Assembly (NCBI GenBank): GCA_000416085.1 | Contig: KE356579.1 | Location: forward strand, 815,146 to 824,504 | Length of the DNA stretch: 9,359 nt | Direction: 5' to 3' | Source of the DNA: a halophilic archaeon J07HX64 | GTDB lineage: Archaea; Halobacteriota; Halobacteria; Halobacteriales; Haloarculaceae | In this document: piece after piece, positions 1-6,707 of the stretch | How the letters are laid out: every line of letters begins with the position of its first letter | Position numbering within the stretch: the first letter of the stretch is position 1 | Position numbers and translations under genes: made by a program | The notes under the pieces: generated by a model | Database searches by the model: none | Told to the model about the DNA's origin: nothing | The model's input: the letters and a program-made list of their open reading frames with translations, nothing else

Positions 1-147
1 GATAACAAGCGTGCTGTCGATAACAGGTATATCATCGATAACGGGTATGCTGTCCATCACAGGTGGCTGTCCATCACAGGTGGCTGTCCATCACAGGTGG
101 CCGTCCATCACAGGTGGCCGTCCATCACAGGTGGCCGTCCATCACAG
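1..147. repeat. Tandem array of a 17-bp repeat, cut by the left edge
   Basis: Units of gctgtccatcacaggtg run head to tail from 49 to 147. There are five full copies (49, 66, 83, 100, 117) and a sixth of 14 bases (134-147). The first three full copies read gctgtcc and the later ones gccgtcc. Left of 49 are diverged copies with gataac in place of catcac: 13-29 (17 bases), 30-48 (19 bases) and a partial copy at 1-12. The array therefore contains two sequence subfamilies. It lies beyond the 3' end of the PhzF-like gene. No spacers are present, and 17 is not a multiple of 3. Function unknown; a minisatellite or an iteron-like protein-binding array are both possible. Confidence 0.92.
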
Positions 148-186
148 ACCGCTCTCTGTGGCACGACAAGTAGTCGGCCGCAGTCT

Positions 187-201
187 CTGCAGCGGGTGCA
201 G
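187..201 (-). terminator. Possible hairpin after the PhzF-like gene
   Basis: CTGCA (187-191) and TGCAG (197-201) are complementary arms around a 5-base GC-rich loop. They lie 7 bases beyond the stop codon of the minus-strand gene that ends at 209. No T-run follows, so this is only a weak terminator candidate. Confidence 0.22.
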
Positions 202-208
202 TCGGGTG

Positions 209-1087
209 CTACAGGAGTTCGCCCCGGGCCACGGGGACGACACGGCCGCCGACCTCCACATCGATACCGTCAGCGGTCTGTTGGGCGGCGAGGAACAGCA
301 GCGACGGGCGGCCAATCTCGTAGCCCTGTTCGACCCGGGCGTCAACAGTCGGGCTGTCGAGATATCCGTGCTGTGAGAGATACGCCGCGAGACAGCCGTT
401 CGCGGAACCGGTCGCGGGGTCCTCGGGAACGCCGAAGTACGGGGCGAACATCCGGACAGCGAGGTCGTTATCGCTCTCGCGGGGGTCACGGCAGACGGTG
501 TGGACGAGTTTCGCCTCCCGCCCGTCGACGAGGGTGTCGTACCCATCCCGGTCGAGGTCGACCGCCTCGAGCGCCTCCCGCCCGGTTAGTGGAACGATAA
601 TCGTCGGCAGACCGGTCGAGACGACCTGCACCGGCCAGTCATCGTCCAACTGGTCGGGTGCGAGTCCGAGCACGGCCGCCAGTTCATCGTGAGAGATTGT
701 CTCCCCGAACGAGGGGGATTGCTGACTCATCCACAGCGTCTCCTCGCCCGAGTGCACCCGGACCTCTACCGGAATCTGGCCGACCTGCAGGTCCAGGTCG
801 ACCGTCTCGGGGTCGCCGTCGGCGAGATGCTGGCGAACGACCGACGCCGTGCCGAGGGTGGGATGGCCGGCAAACGGGACCTCCTCGACGGGTGTAAAGA
901 TGCGCACCGGCCACCCGTCGTCGGTCTCCCGACCGGTGACGAACGTCGTCTCCGAGTAGTCTATCTCGGCTGCGATCGCCTGCATCTGCTCGCCATCGAG
1001 GTCGCCGGCGTCGGTCACGACCGCGAGTTGGTTGCCCGCGTACCGCTCCTGGGCAAACACGTCGACGATGTGGAACTGTCTGGGCAT
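209..1087 (-). CDS. PhzF/DapF-fold isomerase-like protein
   Basis: The 292-residue product fits the usual length of the PhzF (phenazine biosynthesis-like) family, which has two similar halves of the diaminopimelate-epimerase fold. Visible hallmarks are the N-terminal FHIVDVF with YAGNQLAVV (residues 6-24), the likely catalytic Glu46 in IDYSETTFV, the FAGHPTLGTA loop (72-81, His75), and DPATGSANG (223-231, Asp223 and Ser228). These match the active-site residues known for PhzF (Glu, His, Asp, Ser). The protein is probably cytosolic; PhzF itself isomerises a dihydro-hydroxyanthranilate. No phenazine genes are nearby, so the substrate here is unknown. The reading frame is open upstream to 1168, but the ATG at 1087 is chosen because the PhzF N-terminus begins there and a TATA-like T-rich box lies about 24-31 bases before it. 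It is divergent from the lipoprotein gene. Confidence 0.93.
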   Translation of the reverse strand: MPRQFHIVDVFAQERYAGNQLAVVTDAGDLDGEQMQAIAAEIDYSETTFVTGRETDDGWPVRIFTPVEEVPFAGHPTLGTASVVRQHLADGDPETVDLDLQVGQIPVEVRVHSGEETLWMSQQSPSFGETISHDELAAVLGLAPDQLDDDWPVQVVSTGLPTIIVPLTGREALEAVDLDRDGYDTLVDGREAKLVHTVCRDPRESDNDLAVRMFAPYFGVPEDPATGSANGCLAAYLSQHGYLDSPTVDARVEQGYEIGRPSLLFLAAQQTADGIDVEVGGRVVPVARGELL

Positions 1088-1110
1088 GGGCCACGTTGTC
1101 CCCCGGCGGT

Positions 1111-1118
1111 CAAAAACA
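1111..1118 (-). promoter_or_regulatory. TATA-like box for the PhzF-like gene
   Basis: On the minus strand the sequence reads tgtttttg, 24-31 bases before the ATG at 1087. That is the spacing expected of a haloarchaeal TATA box with a leaderless transcript. The box is a poor match to consensus and no clear BRE precedes it. Confidence 0.35.
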
Positions 1119-1189
1119 CAGCCGTGTCCAACCGACCCCGCAAGCGAGCGGTCTCTTTGTGACAGCACAGTCTGGCACGGTGTTCGAAA

Positions 1190-1206
1190 GTATCAACGTG
1201 TGATAC
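1190..1206. promoter_or_regulatory. Operator-like palindrome upstream of the lipoprotein gene
   Basis: GTATCA (1190-1195) and TGATAC (1201-1206) are perfect inverted 6-base arms around ACGTG. The 17-bp dyad abuts and slightly overlaps the BRE/TATA region of the lipoprotein gene. That is a common place for a dimeric helix-turn-helix regulator to bind. No regulator gene is seen next to it, so the binding protein is unknown. Confidence 0.5.
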
Positions 1207-1220
1207 AAAAACCTATACGA
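1204..1220 (+). promoter_or_regulatory. BRE/TATA promoter of the lipoprotein gene
   Basis: An A-rich BRE-like stretch (1204-1211) is followed by cctatacga, with its TATA element at about 1213-1220. The element is centred some 25 bases before the ATG at 1242. The spacing predicts transcription starting at or next to the start codon, which is typical of haloarchaeal leaderless mRNA. Confidence 0.6.
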
Positions 1221-1241
1221 TACTGATTTCACACAGACGAT

Positions 1242-1814
1242 ATGAGCAGCGAACAAACCCGGCGGTTGCTCCTGTCGGCCGCAGCGGGTGCGAGTGTAAC
1301 CGCGCTCGCCGGTTGCCTCGGCGACAGGGGCAGCGGCGATTCGGGTGACGACAGCGCTGACACCGGCGGTAACGGAGACACTGAGCAAGACGGGGGCGAC
1401 GGCGGAACCGACGCCGACGACAGCACCGACGAGGAGGATGCAGGCCGCGTGTCGGGGGAGATAACGAACAGCGTCGACGGACTGGCAATCGCCGAGTGGG
1501 AGGTGTTACAGGAGCGACTGCCGGAGGAGTGGTTCTCGGTGCTGGTCGTGGTGGAGAACACCGGAGAACGGGAGACCGAACCGTTCAACTACTACTATGA
1601 TCTCGTGCCGTTCGACGCGGACGGGAACGACATCTCCACCCAGCAGGGAACCGCTGTCGGCGACGTGCGGCGGACTCTCTCGCCGGGCGAACAGGGGGAG
1701 GTAAATCTCGACCGGCAGGTCACGGCGGACCCGACGAGCGTCGTCGAGGTTGACCTCACACTCGGCTGCCAGAGCGAGGGTGTCGCCGAGAGCGAGGGCG
1801 TGTACTGCCGGTGA
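1242..1814 (+). CDS. Tat-exported lipoprotein with FxLYD-like domain
   Basis: The 190-residue product starts with a short Tat-type signal (TRRLLLS, Arg7-Arg8). A hydrophobic Ala-rich stretch and the lipobox LAGC follow, with Cys25 as the lipid-modified residue. Residues 26-68 are a Gly/Asp/Glu/Thr/Ser-rich, very acidic tether, as is common in haloarchaeal surface lipoproteins. Residues about 70-176 form a beta-rich domain with the pattern VVVENTG, DADGNDI and LSPGEQGEV, which resembles FxLYD/DUF-type extracellular beta-sandwich domains. Cys176 and Cys189 could form a disulfide. The protein is inferred to be anchored to the outer face of the membrane; its role is unknown. The ATG at 1242 directly precedes the RR signal and has a well-placed promoter. 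The gene is followed by 152 bases with no clear terminator before the PIN-ATPase gene. Confidence 0.9.
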   Translation: MSSEQTRRLLLSAAAGASVTALAGCLGDRGSGDSGDDSADTGGNGDTEQDGGDGGTDADDSTDEEDAGRVSGEITNSVDGLAIAEWEVLQERLPEEWFSVLVVVENTGERETEPFNYYYDLVPFDADGNDISTQQGTAVGDVRRTLSPGEQGEVNLDRQVTADPTSVVEVDLTLGCQSEGVAESEGVYCR

Positions 1815-1966
1815 CTGTCCGGCCGAGCGGGGGACGTTCGCTCGCGATGTCCGTACCGCCCGACTGTGACACCCGATGTCGATGTCGTGTGGACCGGCGG
1901 GCAGTCAGGTGTCAGGTGCAAGCCCCGTCTCGACAGGTTGATGAAACTCCTGGCCCAACAGTGTAT
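1815..1966. other. Spacer before the PIN-ATPase gene
   Basis: The frame of the PIN-ATPase gene stays open through this stretch (from a GTG at 1811). The sequence upstream of 1967 is nevertheless unlike a PIN domain, and the family's N-terminus begins at the ATG at 1967. A direct repeat tcaggtgtcaggtg lies at 1905-1918. I see no convincing TATA box or terminator. Confidence 0.4.
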
Positions 1967-3805
1967 ATGGAGATAGTTCCGGACACGAGCGTCGTCGTCG
2001 ACGGGCGGATATCCGACCGCGTCGAGGACGGCGAGTTCGCCGGTGCGACCGTCGTGGTGCCGGAGGCGGTCGTGAGCGAACTCGAAGGACAGGCGAACGA
2101 CGGCCGCGAAACCGGGTGGGAGGGGCTCGCGGAGCTACAACGGTTACTCGACATAGCCGAAACCAGCGAGGCGACCGTCAGATACGACGGCGAGCGACCG
2201 GAGAGTCATCCGACCGGTTCCGACCTGGATGCGGTTATCCGCGAGGTTGCCGCCGACCGGGACGCGACGCTCGTGACCAGCGACGATGTGCAGGCAGAAA
2301 CGGCACGCGCAAAAGGGCTCGATGTCGTCTCGCTCGAACCGGTCACCCGCAGGGTGACCAGCCTCGATATCGAGGAGTTCTTCGACGAGACGACGATGAG
2401 TGTCCACCTCAAGTCCGGTGTCCGACCGATGGCAAAGCGTGGTGATGTCGGCTCGATGGCGTACAAACCGATCGGAACGACCGTCCTCAAGGAGGGTGAC
2501 CTCCGCGAGTACGCGGCGGATGTCGTCGAGGGTGCAAACACACACGCAGACGGGTTCGTCGAACTCGACGAACCGGGGATGACGATCGTCCAGTTCCGGG
2601 AGTACCGCATCGCGATCGCTCGCCCGCCGTTTAGTGACGGACTCGAGATAACGGCGGTTCGACCGATCGTGAAGACAGAACTGGACGACTACAGTCACGC
2701 AGACGCGCTCCGTGAGCGACTCAGCGAACAGCAGCGGGGTGTGCTCATCGCCGGGTCACCCGGCGCGGGCAAGTCCACGTTCGCACAGGCTGTTGCCGAG
2801 TACCTCCAGGACGAGGGTGTAGTAGTCAAGACGATGGAGAAACCGCGCGACCTGCAGGTCGGCCCGGAGATAACCCAGTACACCGAACTCGGGGGCGAGA
2901 TGTCGAAAACCGCCGACTCGTTGTTGATGGTCCGGCCGGATTACACGATATACGACGAGGTCCGCAAGACCGACGACTTCGAGGTGTTTGCCGATATGCG
3001 ACTGGCCGGTGTCGGTATGATCGGCGTGGTCCACGCAACCCGGGCGATCGACTCGCTCCAGCGACTGATCGGCCGGGTTGAGCTCGGACTCATTCCGCAG
3101 ATTGTCGATACGGTCGTGTTCATCGAGGCCGGCGAGGTGACGACTGTCTACGACGTGACCACAGAGGTGAAACTCCCCGAGGGGCTCCAGGAGGCCGACC
3201 TCGCTCGACCGGTCATAATGGTGCGAGACTTCGAAACCGGGGAGCCCCAGTTCGAGATATACACGTTCAACCGGCAGGTCGTGACCGTCCCGATCGAGGG
3301 GGGTAACGACTCCGGTGTCGAGCAGGTGGCGAAACAGGAGATCGAGCGCGAGATCCGCGCGGTCGCGCAGGGCCACGTCGAGGTCGAACTGCAGGGACCG
3401 AACACGGCCGTCGTGTACGTCGAGGAGCACGACATCTCGGCGGTCATCGGAAAGGGTGGTGGCCGTATCACCGACATCGAGAACCGCCTCGGCATCGATA
3501 TCGATGTCCAGAGTCTCGACGACCGCCAGCCCGACGGCGGCACGAGCAGCTCTGAACCGGGCGGGCAACCGAGCACCAACGGGACCAGCGGGTCGCGGAC
3601 GGTGGCCCCGAACGTGACCAGCCAGCACGTTGTCATCCCGGTAGAGGGGGCAGCCGGGGAGACAGTCGAGGTACAGGCCGACGGTGAGTACCTGTTCACC
3701 GCCACCGTCTCGCGGGGCGGCGAGATACAGGTCTCGCGAGGCAGCGGTATCGCGGAGGAACTCGAGCGGGCGATCGACCGCGGGCGTGCCATCACCATCT
3801 CCTGA
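1967..3805 (+). CDS. PIN-ATPase-KH protein (PINA/COG1855 type)
   Basis: The 612-residue product has three recognisable modules. An N-terminal PIN nuclease-fold domain (about 1-125) has acidic residues at Asp6 (PDTSVV), Glu38/Glu40, Asp86/Asp88 and Asp106/Asp107. A secretion-type/PilT-like ATPase core (about 215-440) has Walker A GSPGAGKS (263-270, Lys269), an acidic pair in IYDEVR (Asp330-Glu331), and the GVVHATRAIDSLQRLIGR segment (353-370). A KH domain (about 468-518) has a GKGG loop at 495-498. A Gly/Ser/Thr/Pro-rich linker (519-550) then leads to a final beta-rich segment (551-612). In Sulfolobus the related protein PINA is a hexameric ATPase that acts on Holliday junctions and replication forks with Hjc and Hjm. 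A similar DNA-remodelling role here is inferred by family. The start is the ATG at 1967, four codons before the conserved PDTS. The stop overlaps the archease start, so the two genes are probably translated together. Confidence 0.93.
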   Translation: MEIVPDTSVVVDGRISDRVEDGEFAGATVVVPEAVVSELEGQANDGRETGWEGLAELQRLLDIAETSEATVRYDGERPESHPTGSDLDAVIREVAADRDATLVTSDDVQAETARAKGLDVVSLEPVTRRVTSLDIEEFFDETTMSVHLKSGVRPMAKRGDVGSMAYKPIGTTVLKEGDLREYAADVVEGANTHADGFVELDEPGMTIVQFREYRIAIARPPFSDGLEITAVRPIVKTELDDYSHADALRERLSEQQRGVLIAGSPGAGKSTFAQAVAEYLQDEGVVVKTMEKPRDLQVGPEITQYTELGGEMSKTADSLLMVRPDYTIYDEVRKTDDFEVFADMRLAGVGMIGVVHATRAIDSLQRLIGRVELGLIPQIVDTVVFIEAGEVTTVYDVTTEVKLPEGLQEADLARPVIMVRDFETGEPQFEIYTFNRQVVTVPIEGGNDSGVEQVAKQEIEREIRAVAQGHVEVELQGPNTAVVYVEEHDISAVIGKGGGRITDIENRLGIDIDVQSLDDRQPDGGTSSSEPGGQPSTNGTSGSRTVAPNVTSQHVVIPVEGAAGETVEVQADGEYLFTATVSRGGEIQVSRGSGIAEELERAIDRGRAITIS

Positions 3806-4230
3806 TGGGCTACGAACTCAGACAACACACTGCGGATGTTGCGGTCGAGGCGACCGGCCAGACGCTCGGCGTGACATTCGGGGCCGCTGCCGACGGGATG
3901 GCCGCCGCGATGTGTGCAGACTGGCCGACGGACGGCACCCCCGACCGGTTCACCGTCGACGTGACCGCCGAGTCCCGGGAGGCGCTGCTGTTTGACTATC
4001 TGGACGAACTCATCTACGAGCGGGATGTCCGACTGGTACTTCCGGTCGACAACACGGCACAGATCGAGTGTGTGACCCGGTCGAAAGGGGGGTGGCACCT
4101 CGATGGCTCCGCCCGCGGTGTGGACCTCGACCGGGTCGAGGCGCGCGACCTGAAAGCTGTCACCTACTCCGAGATGGCGATCGAGGAAACCGAAACCGGC
4201 TGGCGGGTCTACGTCGTGTTCGACGTGTGA
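3805..4230 (+). CDS. Archease, cofactor of RtcB RNA ligase
   Basis: The 141-residue product is full length for archease. This small metal-binding protein speeds GMP transfer and multiple turnover of the tRNA-splicing ligase RtcB. Visible signatures are HTADVAVEA at 8-16 (Asp11), FDYLDELIYERD at 63-74, KAVTYSEMAIE at 117-127, and the C-terminal VVFDV with Asp140; Asp11 and Asp140 are the expected metal ligands. Where Pyrococcus archease has TYHDM, this one has TYSEM, with Ser122 in place of His. The ATG at 3805 shares one base with the TGA of the upstream ATPase gene, which indicates translational coupling. No rtcB gene is in the window. Function by family is near certain; the link to the ATPase is contextual. 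Confidence 0.94.
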   Translation: MGYELRQHTADVAVEATGQTLGVTFGAAADGMAAAMCADWPTDGTPDRFTVDVTAESREALLFDYLDELIYERDVRLVLPVDNTAQIECVTRSKGGWHLDGSARGVDLDRVEARDLKAVTYSEMAIEETETGWRVYVVFDV

Positions 4231-4254
4231 GACAGCCGTAGACGGCGCGATTCT

Positions 4255-4279
4255 CGCCCTCCGGAGAGGACTGAGGGCG
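4255..4279. terminator. Hairpin between convergent genes
   Basis: CGCCCTC (4255-4261) pairs perfectly with GAGGGCG (4273-4279) across an 11-base loop. It lies in the 51-base gap between the archease stop and the stop of the convergent vWA gene, so it could serve both strands. No strong T-run flanks it. Confidence 0.45.
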
Positions 4280-4281
4280 TC

Positions 4282-6294
4282 TCAGCTCCGGCGTTCGTCT
4301 GGTTTCGCGACACGACACAGCGCGTCGAGCAGACTCACCTCGCGTCCAAGCGTGCTGTCGTCCGGTCGCGCCGCCGCCAGGTCGGCACGGAGACGGCTGA
4401 ACCGTCTGACCTGGTGCTTCGAGACCCCGAGCGGGACCGGCCTGCGGGCGTGCCGGTCGTGTTCGTCGTCTGCACCGCCTGTCTCCACCGCCCGGTGCCG
4501 GTCACAGGCCCACCGTCGGAGCGCACGGGTGTACCGGCACAGCGCGGCGGCGGTCTGGACCCCCTCGTCGGTCCAGGTCCCGGTGCCGTTTGGAGTCTCG
4601 ACCGTGACGGACTCGGTTCGCTCCTGGCCACCGCGTTCGGTCCAGGAGAGCGCCAGCCCCGGGTCGGAGCCCGTCCCCTGCCCGGTCAGACAGAGTACCA
4701 CCGGCCCACACCGGGTGACCCCGTTCGTGACGGTCGAGAACAGGGTGCCCGCGTAGACGAACCCGTGTGGAGTGGCTGTCGCCCCGTGAGCCGTCTCGAG
4801 TTCGTACCTGTCAGCGTCGAGCTTGAGTGTCATGTCGTACACCACCGGTGCGACCAGGCTGTCGAACCGTTCGCGAAGGTGTTGCTCGATAGCCTCTGGC
4901 GGCAGTAACAGGAACTGCCCGCCCCGGACCCTCCGTACCCGCTGGGCGAGTGCCGCGTTCGCGTCGAGCCCGACACCGACGACGGTCGTGTGAAGCCCCT
5001 GGGCGGCCGCGTCCGCCACCGTGTCGGTGAGCGCGGCCGGGTCTGTCTGCCCGGTGTTCGCTATCGCGTCGGTCAGCACGACCACGCGGCGCTCGCGGGT
5101 GCATCGGCGTGCGGTCTGTCCGAGCAGGCCGAACGCCCGCCCGAGACCGTCGGCGATACCGGTCCCGCCGCGGGCCTCGATATCCTGGACGTGTCGACGG
5201 AGCGCCGACAGCTCCGTGTCGTCTGTTCGGCGCAGCGGCTTCGCGACCCGTGCCCGACTGTTGCAGAGCACCACACCCAGCCGGTCGTCGTCGCGGAGCC
5301 GCGCTGTAACTGCACACAGCCCGCGAACGGCAGCCTCGAGTTTCGTCGTCGCGTCAGCCGTCCCGGGCCCGTCCTGGTAGCACTGGCCCGCGGCACAGCC
5401 CATCGAACCGGAGACGTCGAGCACGACCACCAGATCCAGGTCGGGTCGCTCCGGCGACCTGCTCCCGAGTGTCGACTCCAGTCCGACCGAGAGGTACCGC
5501 TCGGTTTCGCCAGTCACGGGGTGGTCGCCCGTGGCAGCCCCACAGCGGAGGGTAAACAGACCCAGTGACCCGGCCCGCACCCCTGCGTCCGAACAGTGCT
5601 CAGAGAGCAGCGTCCGGACATCGACAGCTGCCGGGTGCGGTGTGTACCCGTTTGCGACGTTTCCGCGCACAACAGCGGTTCCTGCGGGGCCCTCCTGGAC
5701 GAGGGAACTGTCATCGGGTGACCACACCGTGGGTCCGGGTCTGGTAGTTCCGGAGGTGATACCATCTTCGGGCTGTCGCTCGACACACCGACCACAGCCG
5801 CGACACACACAGTCCGGGAAACCGACGACGCTGTCTCCGGCGGGTATCCAGTCGTCAACCGGTGTCGACTCGGCCCGGACACTCCGGATTGCCGCCTCGC
5901 TGTCGAGGATACCGAACGGCTCGTCCAGACCGAGCTGTGAGATGGCATCCGCTACCGCGGGGTCGACCGTGTCGAGGACACGCCCCCGCCGGAGCGAACC
6001 CCCACATCCGGGGCACTCCCGGTCGACCGTTCCCGCGGCCCCGTCCGGGTCGGCACAGAGCAGCGACGAGATGTGGTATCTGTCGCCGGACCGCAGACCG
6101 ACCGTCGGGTCGCTGTCGGGTGTCGTGAGCACCTCGAACTGCCTCCCGGCGGTGTCGGCGACCACCAGTCGCTCGACCTGACGGTCACCACGGCCGAGCG
6201 GTCGCCGTGTGATGAACTTGACCGGACTGTCGAGTCGAATCCGCTCGCAGATGTCGGTGTAGGTTGTGTCCATATGTGTGAGCACGACTGCCAT
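4282..6294 (-). CDS. von Willebrand A protein with OB-like region and split zinc ribbon
   Basis: The product is 670 residues from the ATG at 6294; an ATG at 6273 and a TTG at 6309 are alternatives. Residues about 20-85 look like an OB-fold strand pattern (VERLVVADTAGRQFEVL, then GLRSGDRYHISSLL). A zinc ribbon of the CPxCG/CxxCG type follows but is split: CPGCG at 94-98 and CVCRGCGRC at 162-170, with about 65 mostly helical residues between. The vWA domain (about 286-480) has the MIDAS motif DVSGSMG (293-299), the Thr of GGTGIADGL (Thr378) and LTDAIAN (Asp409), so it should bind a divalent metal. A beta-rich region with YDMTLKLDADRY and a helical Arg-rich tail (about 580-670) follow. No signal peptide or membrane segment is seen, so it is probably cytosolic. 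The function is unknown; the OB and ribbon modules hint at nucleic-acid or protein scaffolding. Confidence 0.88.
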   Translation of the reverse strand: MAVVLTHMDTTYTDICERIRLDSPVKFITRRPLGRGDRQVERLVVADTAGRQFEVLTTPDSDPTVGLRSGDRYHISSLLCADPDGAAGTVDRECPGCGGSLRRGRVLDTVDPAVADAISQLGLDEPFGILDSEAAIRSVRAESTPVDDWIPAGDSVVGFPDCVCRGCGRCVERQPEDGITSGTTRPGPTVWSPDDSSLVQEGPAGTAVVRGNVANGYTPHPAAVDVRTLLSEHCSDAGVRAGSLGLFTLRCGAATGDHPVTGETERYLSVGLESTLGSRSPERPDLDLVVVLDVSGSMGCAAGQCYQDGPGTADATTKLEAAVRGLCAVTARLRDDDRLGVVLCNSRARVAKPLRRTDDTELSALRRHVQDIEARGGTGIADGLGRAFGLLGQTARRCTRERRVVVLTDAIANTGQTDPAALTDTVADAAAQGLHTTVVGVGLDANAALAQRVRRVRGGQFLLLPPEAIEQHLRERFDSLVAPVVYDMTLKLDADRYELETAHGATATPHGFVYAGTLFSTVTNGVTRCGPVVLCLTGQGTGSDPGLALSWTERGGQERTESVTVETPNGTGTWTDEGVQTAAALCRYTRALRRWACDRHRAVETGGADDEHDRHARRPVPLGVSKHQVRRFSRLRADLAAARPDDSTLGREVSLLDALCRVAKPDERRS

Positions 6295-6397
6295 GTCCCG
6301 GGCAATCAACGGGTGATTCGGACCGGTCCACCACTGTGGGAGGTGTAAACCGCCGGTGCACTGTCTGACCCTCTATTCGATGATTCAACCCGAGATG

Positions 6398-6411
6398 TAA
6401 TAAATTCTTCG
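6398..6411 (-). promoter_or_regulatory. BRE/TATA promoter for the vWA gene
   Basis: Read on the minus strand, cgaagaa (6405-6411) is directly followed by tttatta (6398-6404), a good BRE/TATA pair. Transcription would begin near 6375, giving a leader of roughly 80 bases before the ATG at 6294. Confidence 0.45.
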
Positions 6412-6462
6412 TCGGTGGTCATTGTAAAGATTATCTGGACTGCAAAAAATACATCGTAGTGT

Positions 6463-6469
6463 ATTATAT
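6463..6469 (+). promoter_or_regulatory. TATA-like box for the ATPase gene
   Basis: attatat lies in an AT-rich stretch, with an A-run (6444-6449) further upstream. It would start transcription near 6490-6496, inside or after the adjacent hairpin, leaving a leader of about 100 bases before the GTG at 6592. A second AT-rich element, taataaaa at 6577-6584, could instead start transcription near 6605, which would favour the in-frame GTG at 6616 as the start. Confidence 0.35.
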
Positions 6470-6470
6470 G

Positions 6471-6496
6471 GGGGCCACAGCGGCCACACTGGCCCC
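6471..6496. repeat. Inverted repeat in the divergent intergenic region
   Basis: GGGGCCA (6471-6477) and TGGCCCC (6490-6496) are perfect 7-base arms around a 12-base loop. The repeat starts two bases after the TATA-like box at 6463-6469. It could be an operator or a hairpin at the 5' end of the ATPase transcript. Confidence 0.45.
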
Positions 6497-6591
6497 GGAA
6501 AACCGGAGAAACTGCCCGATAACGTTCGCTGGACTGGTGAGTACGAAGCCGAAACAGTCATTTCGGAGGCTGTTGGTAATAAAAGTAGACA

Positions 6592-6692
6592 GTGATAGAC
6601 GCCAGTGATGCGCTCGTGCAGGCGTTGCACAGCCACAACGAGTGGTGGGAGCGTGGAGTCGAGGCGTTCTCCTTGCCGCCGCGTGAGAAAGC
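6592..6692 (+). pseudogene. Displaced 5' end of the ATPase gene, separated by a one-base shift
   Basis: From the GTG at 6592, 33 codons end in HNEWWERGVEAFSLPPREK. This matches the start of haloarchaeal AAA_14-type ATPases as I know them (an N-x-WW motif, then LPPR and SDFY). In this frame the next residues lose the family pattern. One frame away, from 6690, the sequence reads SDFYPLVRPGESGS and runs straight into the ATPase. Adding one A to the AAA at 6688-6690 would join the two into a single protein of about 519 residues. The cause may be a true deletion, a sequencing error in the short A-run, or less likely a -1 recoding event. The start could also be the GTG at 6616. Confidence 0.75.
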
Positions 6693-6707
6693 GACTTCTA
6701 CCCTCTC

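Noticed and set aside
1..147. CRISPR array
   Set aside because: Units are 17 bp and directly abutting, with no unique spacers.
11..376. Open frame through the tandem repeats giving repeating SITGG and PSQVAVHHR peptides
   Set aside because: The peptide repeat is a by-product of three 17-bp units making 51 bases. The frame runs into the antisense of the PhzF-like gene and has no promoter or family resemblance.
1811..1966. N-terminal extension of the PIN-ATPase from GTG 1811
   Set aside because: The extra 52 residues are basic and low-complexity, unlike the acidic protein. The PIN family starts at the MEIVPDTS of ATG 1967.
2756..3628. Long minus-strand open frame (290 codons) inside the ATPase-KH gene
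   Set aside because: It is antisense to a clearly recognised gene and is a typical high-GC shadow frame.
3148..4098. Minus-strand open frame across the ATPase/archease junction
   Set aside because: It is antisense to two strongly supported genes; its Ser/Arg/Pro-rich product has no family pattern.
5531..6181. Plus-strand open frame of 216 codons
   Set aside because: It is antisense to the vWA gene and its product is rich in Ser, Arg and Pro, unlike haloarchaeal proteins.
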